This document shows, one piece after another, positions 6,458 to 7,791 of a DNA stretch of 7,791 bases (position 1 is its first letter; each line of letters starts with the position of its first letter). Source of the stretch: an uncultured Planctomycetaceae bacterium. GTDB lineage: Bacteria > Planctomycetota > Planctomycetia > Planctomycetales > Planctomycetaceae. A program made the translations under genes and the position numbers. The stretch is from contig CAIUHT010000414.1 of assembly GCA_903898975.1 (NCBI GenBank), forward strand, positions 1 through 7,791, written 5' to 3'. The notes below the pieces were generated by a model that searched no databases, was not told where the DNA came from, and saw only the letters and a program-made list of their open reading frames with translations.

Positions 6458-6493
6458 CCCCTGCCGATCATGGATCGGCAGGGGTTTTTTGTT
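6458..6493 (+). terminator. intrinsic terminator of the DUF11 cluster
   Basis: A perfect 12-bp stem, CCCCTGCCGATC (6458-6469) with GATCGGCAGGGG (6473-6484), has a 3-nt ATG loop and is followed at once by TTTTTTGTTT. This is a textbook Rho-independent terminator on the plus strand. A small extra hairpin, GATTC-CCGC-GAATC, lies just before it at 6441-6454. Confidence 0.92.
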
Positions 6494-6552
6494 TCACGGG
6501 GTGAACAGGCAACCCTGCAGTCCCGATCAGCCAGCGGCTCAGTCAGCCGCCA

Positions 6553-6643
6553 GAGACTTGTCCCCCGGGACTTCCACGGGGCACTTCCACGGGGCACTTC
6601 CACGAGAGACTTCCGCGAGAGACTTTTGCCGGGGACTTTCACC
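6553..6643 (+). repeat. 13-bp degenerate tandem repeat, seven units
   Basis: Seven head-to-tail units of 12-14 bp: 6553-6565, 6566-6577, 6578-6590, 6591-6603, 6604-6616, 6617-6630 and 6631-6643. Units 3 and 4 are identical (GGGGCACTTCCAC). The others vary around a GRGRCACTTCCAC-like core, for example GAGAGACTTCCGC and GGGGACTTTCACC. The array lies in non-coding DNA between the terminator and the ROK gene. The period is not a multiple of 3 and no ORF of note spans it. It could be a minisatellite that varies between strains or a set of protein-binding sites. Confidence 0.7.
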
Positions 6644-6660
6644 AGGCTGTTGAACACCAC

Positions 6661-7103
6661 CCGTTCGTAGCGTCGTGGCGGCGATGGGGAGCGGCGAGCG
6701 GGGTTACTCGACGTCGCTCGTGCCGGGGTTTACGCTGAACACTCCGGTAGGGGGGTTGGCGAGTCGAAGGTCAGAGCCGGGCCGAGCCCGACCTTTTGGC
6801 CGAGGCGTCTGAAGTGCCGCGCGGTGCGGTGAGTGACTGCGGTCGGCCGGTCCATTCGCCGAGTTGGGTGAAGTCGGCCAGACCTGGCTCACTCGATTGG
6901 CCCGTCGCGTCGTTAACGGCGCGAGAGCGGGACGGGCTGCCAGACTGCCGGGCCTGCGCTCTCTCTCCGGCCACGTTTGGCAGTTGCGTGCCACTCTCGT
7001 GTGTGTGCGTGGGGTGGTGCACTGGACCGACTCTGGGGTATCTCTGGCGTGTCGCTTCCCTCTCCCGCTCATTCGTTCCCTCTTTGTTGGCGGTCTCGTC
7101 TCC
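6661..7103. other. gene-free region upstream of the ROK gene
   Basis: A 443-nt region. The open frames on both strands give Arg/Pro/Ser-rich translations with no domain or ribosome site, and the minus-strand ones are largely shadows of the ROK gene. I see a perfect octamer palindrome CGTTAACG at 6910-6917, CTGCCA (6937-6942) with an inverted TGGCAG (6978-6983), and a pyrimidine-rich stretch over about the last 60 nt before the ROK ATG. No clear Shine-Dalgarno precedes that ATG and no confident promoter is seen. Confidence 0.4.
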
Positions 7104-7791
7104 ATGGAGTCCTCCCGCTTGTTCGTGGGCATTGAAATCGGTGGCACCAAATTGCAGCTGGGGTTGGGAACGGGCGCGGCGGCCGAGGTACTGGCGCTGG
7201 AACGCGACACCGTCCGGCTCCCCGGGCAGGCGGCCGAAATCCAGCAGCAGATCCTCGCGGGCTGCGATCGCCTGCTGCGCAGGGCCGGGGTGAAACCTGA
7301 CCAGGTCGCCGGGTGCGGGGTTGGTTTTGGCGGGCCCGTCGAGACCTCCACCGGCACAATCACCAAGAGCCACCAGGTCGCTGGCTGGGAACAGTTCCGC
7401 TTCACCGACTGGCTGCAGGGGCAGACAGGCTGGCCCATTGTGCTGCACAATGACGCCGACGCGGCCGCATTCGCCGAGGCGCTGTTCGGTGCTGGCCGCG
7501 GCTACGACCCCGTGCTTTACGTGACGATTGGGTCGGGCATTGGCGGCGGCCTGGTGGTGGGGGGGCAGGTCTACCGCGGGCAGGGAGCCGGGGCGGTCGA
7601 GATTGGCCACCTGCGCCCGGGCGGAGTGCCTCGCCGGGTTCCACTCGCCGGCACGACTGTCGAATCAATCGCCTCGGGGTTTGGGCTGACCGAGCGGGCC
7701 CGGCAACTGGTCGCCGACCCCACGCTGTCGGCCCGGGTGGGGGCCGCCGACGCCGCCGGGTTGCGGGCGTTGTGTGGCGGGGACCCAAACC
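7104..7791 (+). CDS. ROK-family sugar kinase/regulator, 3' end beyond the window
   Basis: The first 229 codons of a ROK protein (typical full length about 300-320 residues); the gene runs off the window without a stop. ROK members are mostly sugar kinases such as glucokinase that transfer phosphate from ATP; some are transcription factors. No N-terminal helix-turn-helix is present here, so a kinase is more likely. Visible motifs: GIEIGGTKLQLG at 9-20 (phosphate loop, with Glu11 where many members have Asp), VGFGGPVE at 73-80, LHNDADAAAFAE at 114-125 with likely catalytic Asp117, TIGSGIGGGLVVGGQVYRG at 141-159, and VEIGHLRPG at 165-173. The usual zinc-binding CxCGxxGCxE segment after the His is replaced by a stretch without Cys, ending in TVESIASG. 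The ATG at 7104 leaves 8 residues before GIEIGGTK, as expected, but has no Shine-Dalgarno. Sugar specificity cannot be read. Confidence 0.9.
   Translation, partial: MESSRLFVGIEIGGTKLQLGLGTGAAAEVLALERDTVRLPGQAAEIQQQILAGCDRLLRRAGVKPDQVAGCGVGFGGPVETSTGTITKSHQVAGWEQFRFTDWLQGQTGWPIVLHNDADAAAFAEALFGAGRGYDPVLYVTIGSGIGGGLVVGGQVYRGQGAGAVEIGHLRPGGVPRRVPLAGTTVESIASGFGLTERARQLVADPTLSARVGAADAAGLRALCGGDPN

Noticed and set aside
6977..7080. A possible tRNA or small structured RNA in the GT-rich stretch before the ROK gene
   Set aside because: No acceptor stem, anticodon arm or T-loop signature can be assembled; only short, weak pairings are present.
6704..7610. Two overlapping minus-strand open frames of 248 and 279 residues
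   Set aside because: Both run antisense through the ROK gene, which has clear family motifs. Their non-overlapping parts have no recognisable domain or start signal.

Overview
The window is GC-rich bacterial DNA that most likely comes from a planctomycete. This is inferred from four things: short lipoprotein signals ending in VGC or SGC, a LolA-like exported protein with an Ala/Pro-rich linker, a Cys-rich lipoprotein ending in a DUF11 domain, and a ROK kinase of a Cys-less type that I associate with planctomycetes. I cannot name a genus. No rRNA, tRNA, CRISPR array, transposase or phage gene is visible.

Layout. (1) Positions 13-909, minus strand: a lipoprotein with an alpha/beta-hydrolase fold and a GYSLG nucleophile elbow. 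Its start is a GTG with a strong Shine-Dalgarno sequence. (2) Positions 910-1455: an intergenic stretch with no convincing gene and a few short palindromes. (3) Positions 1456-2466, minus strand: a secreted LolA/LolB-like protein. (4) Positions 2467-2730: a divergent intergenic region with an extended -10-like site for the minus-strand gene, a GC hairpin that also occurs as a degenerate copy near 1331, and a short perfect palindrome. (5) Positions 2731-6377, plus strand: three exported proteins. The first two (2731-3900 and 4252-5040) share a domain that I cannot assign to a named family. The third (5037-6377) overlaps the second by 4 nt and is a Cys-rich DUF11 lipoprotein. Two strong hairpins without T-tracts and a C-rich leader separate the first gene from the coupled pair. 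A textbook intrinsic terminator closes the cluster at 6458-6493. (6) Positions 6494-7103: a gene-free region with a 13-bp tandem repeat array (6553-6643). (7) Position 7104 to the window end, plus strand: the first 229 codons of a ROK-family sugar kinase/regulator.

How the genes fit together. All five complete genes encode exported proteins and three carry lipoprotein signals, so the window is mainly an envelope locus. The plus-strand trio is the best candidate for an undescribed module: two paralogous exported proteins next to a Cys-rich DUF11 lipoprotein, whose architecture recalls the chlamydial cysteine-rich envelope protein OmcB. The ROK gene stands apart, downstream of the terminator.
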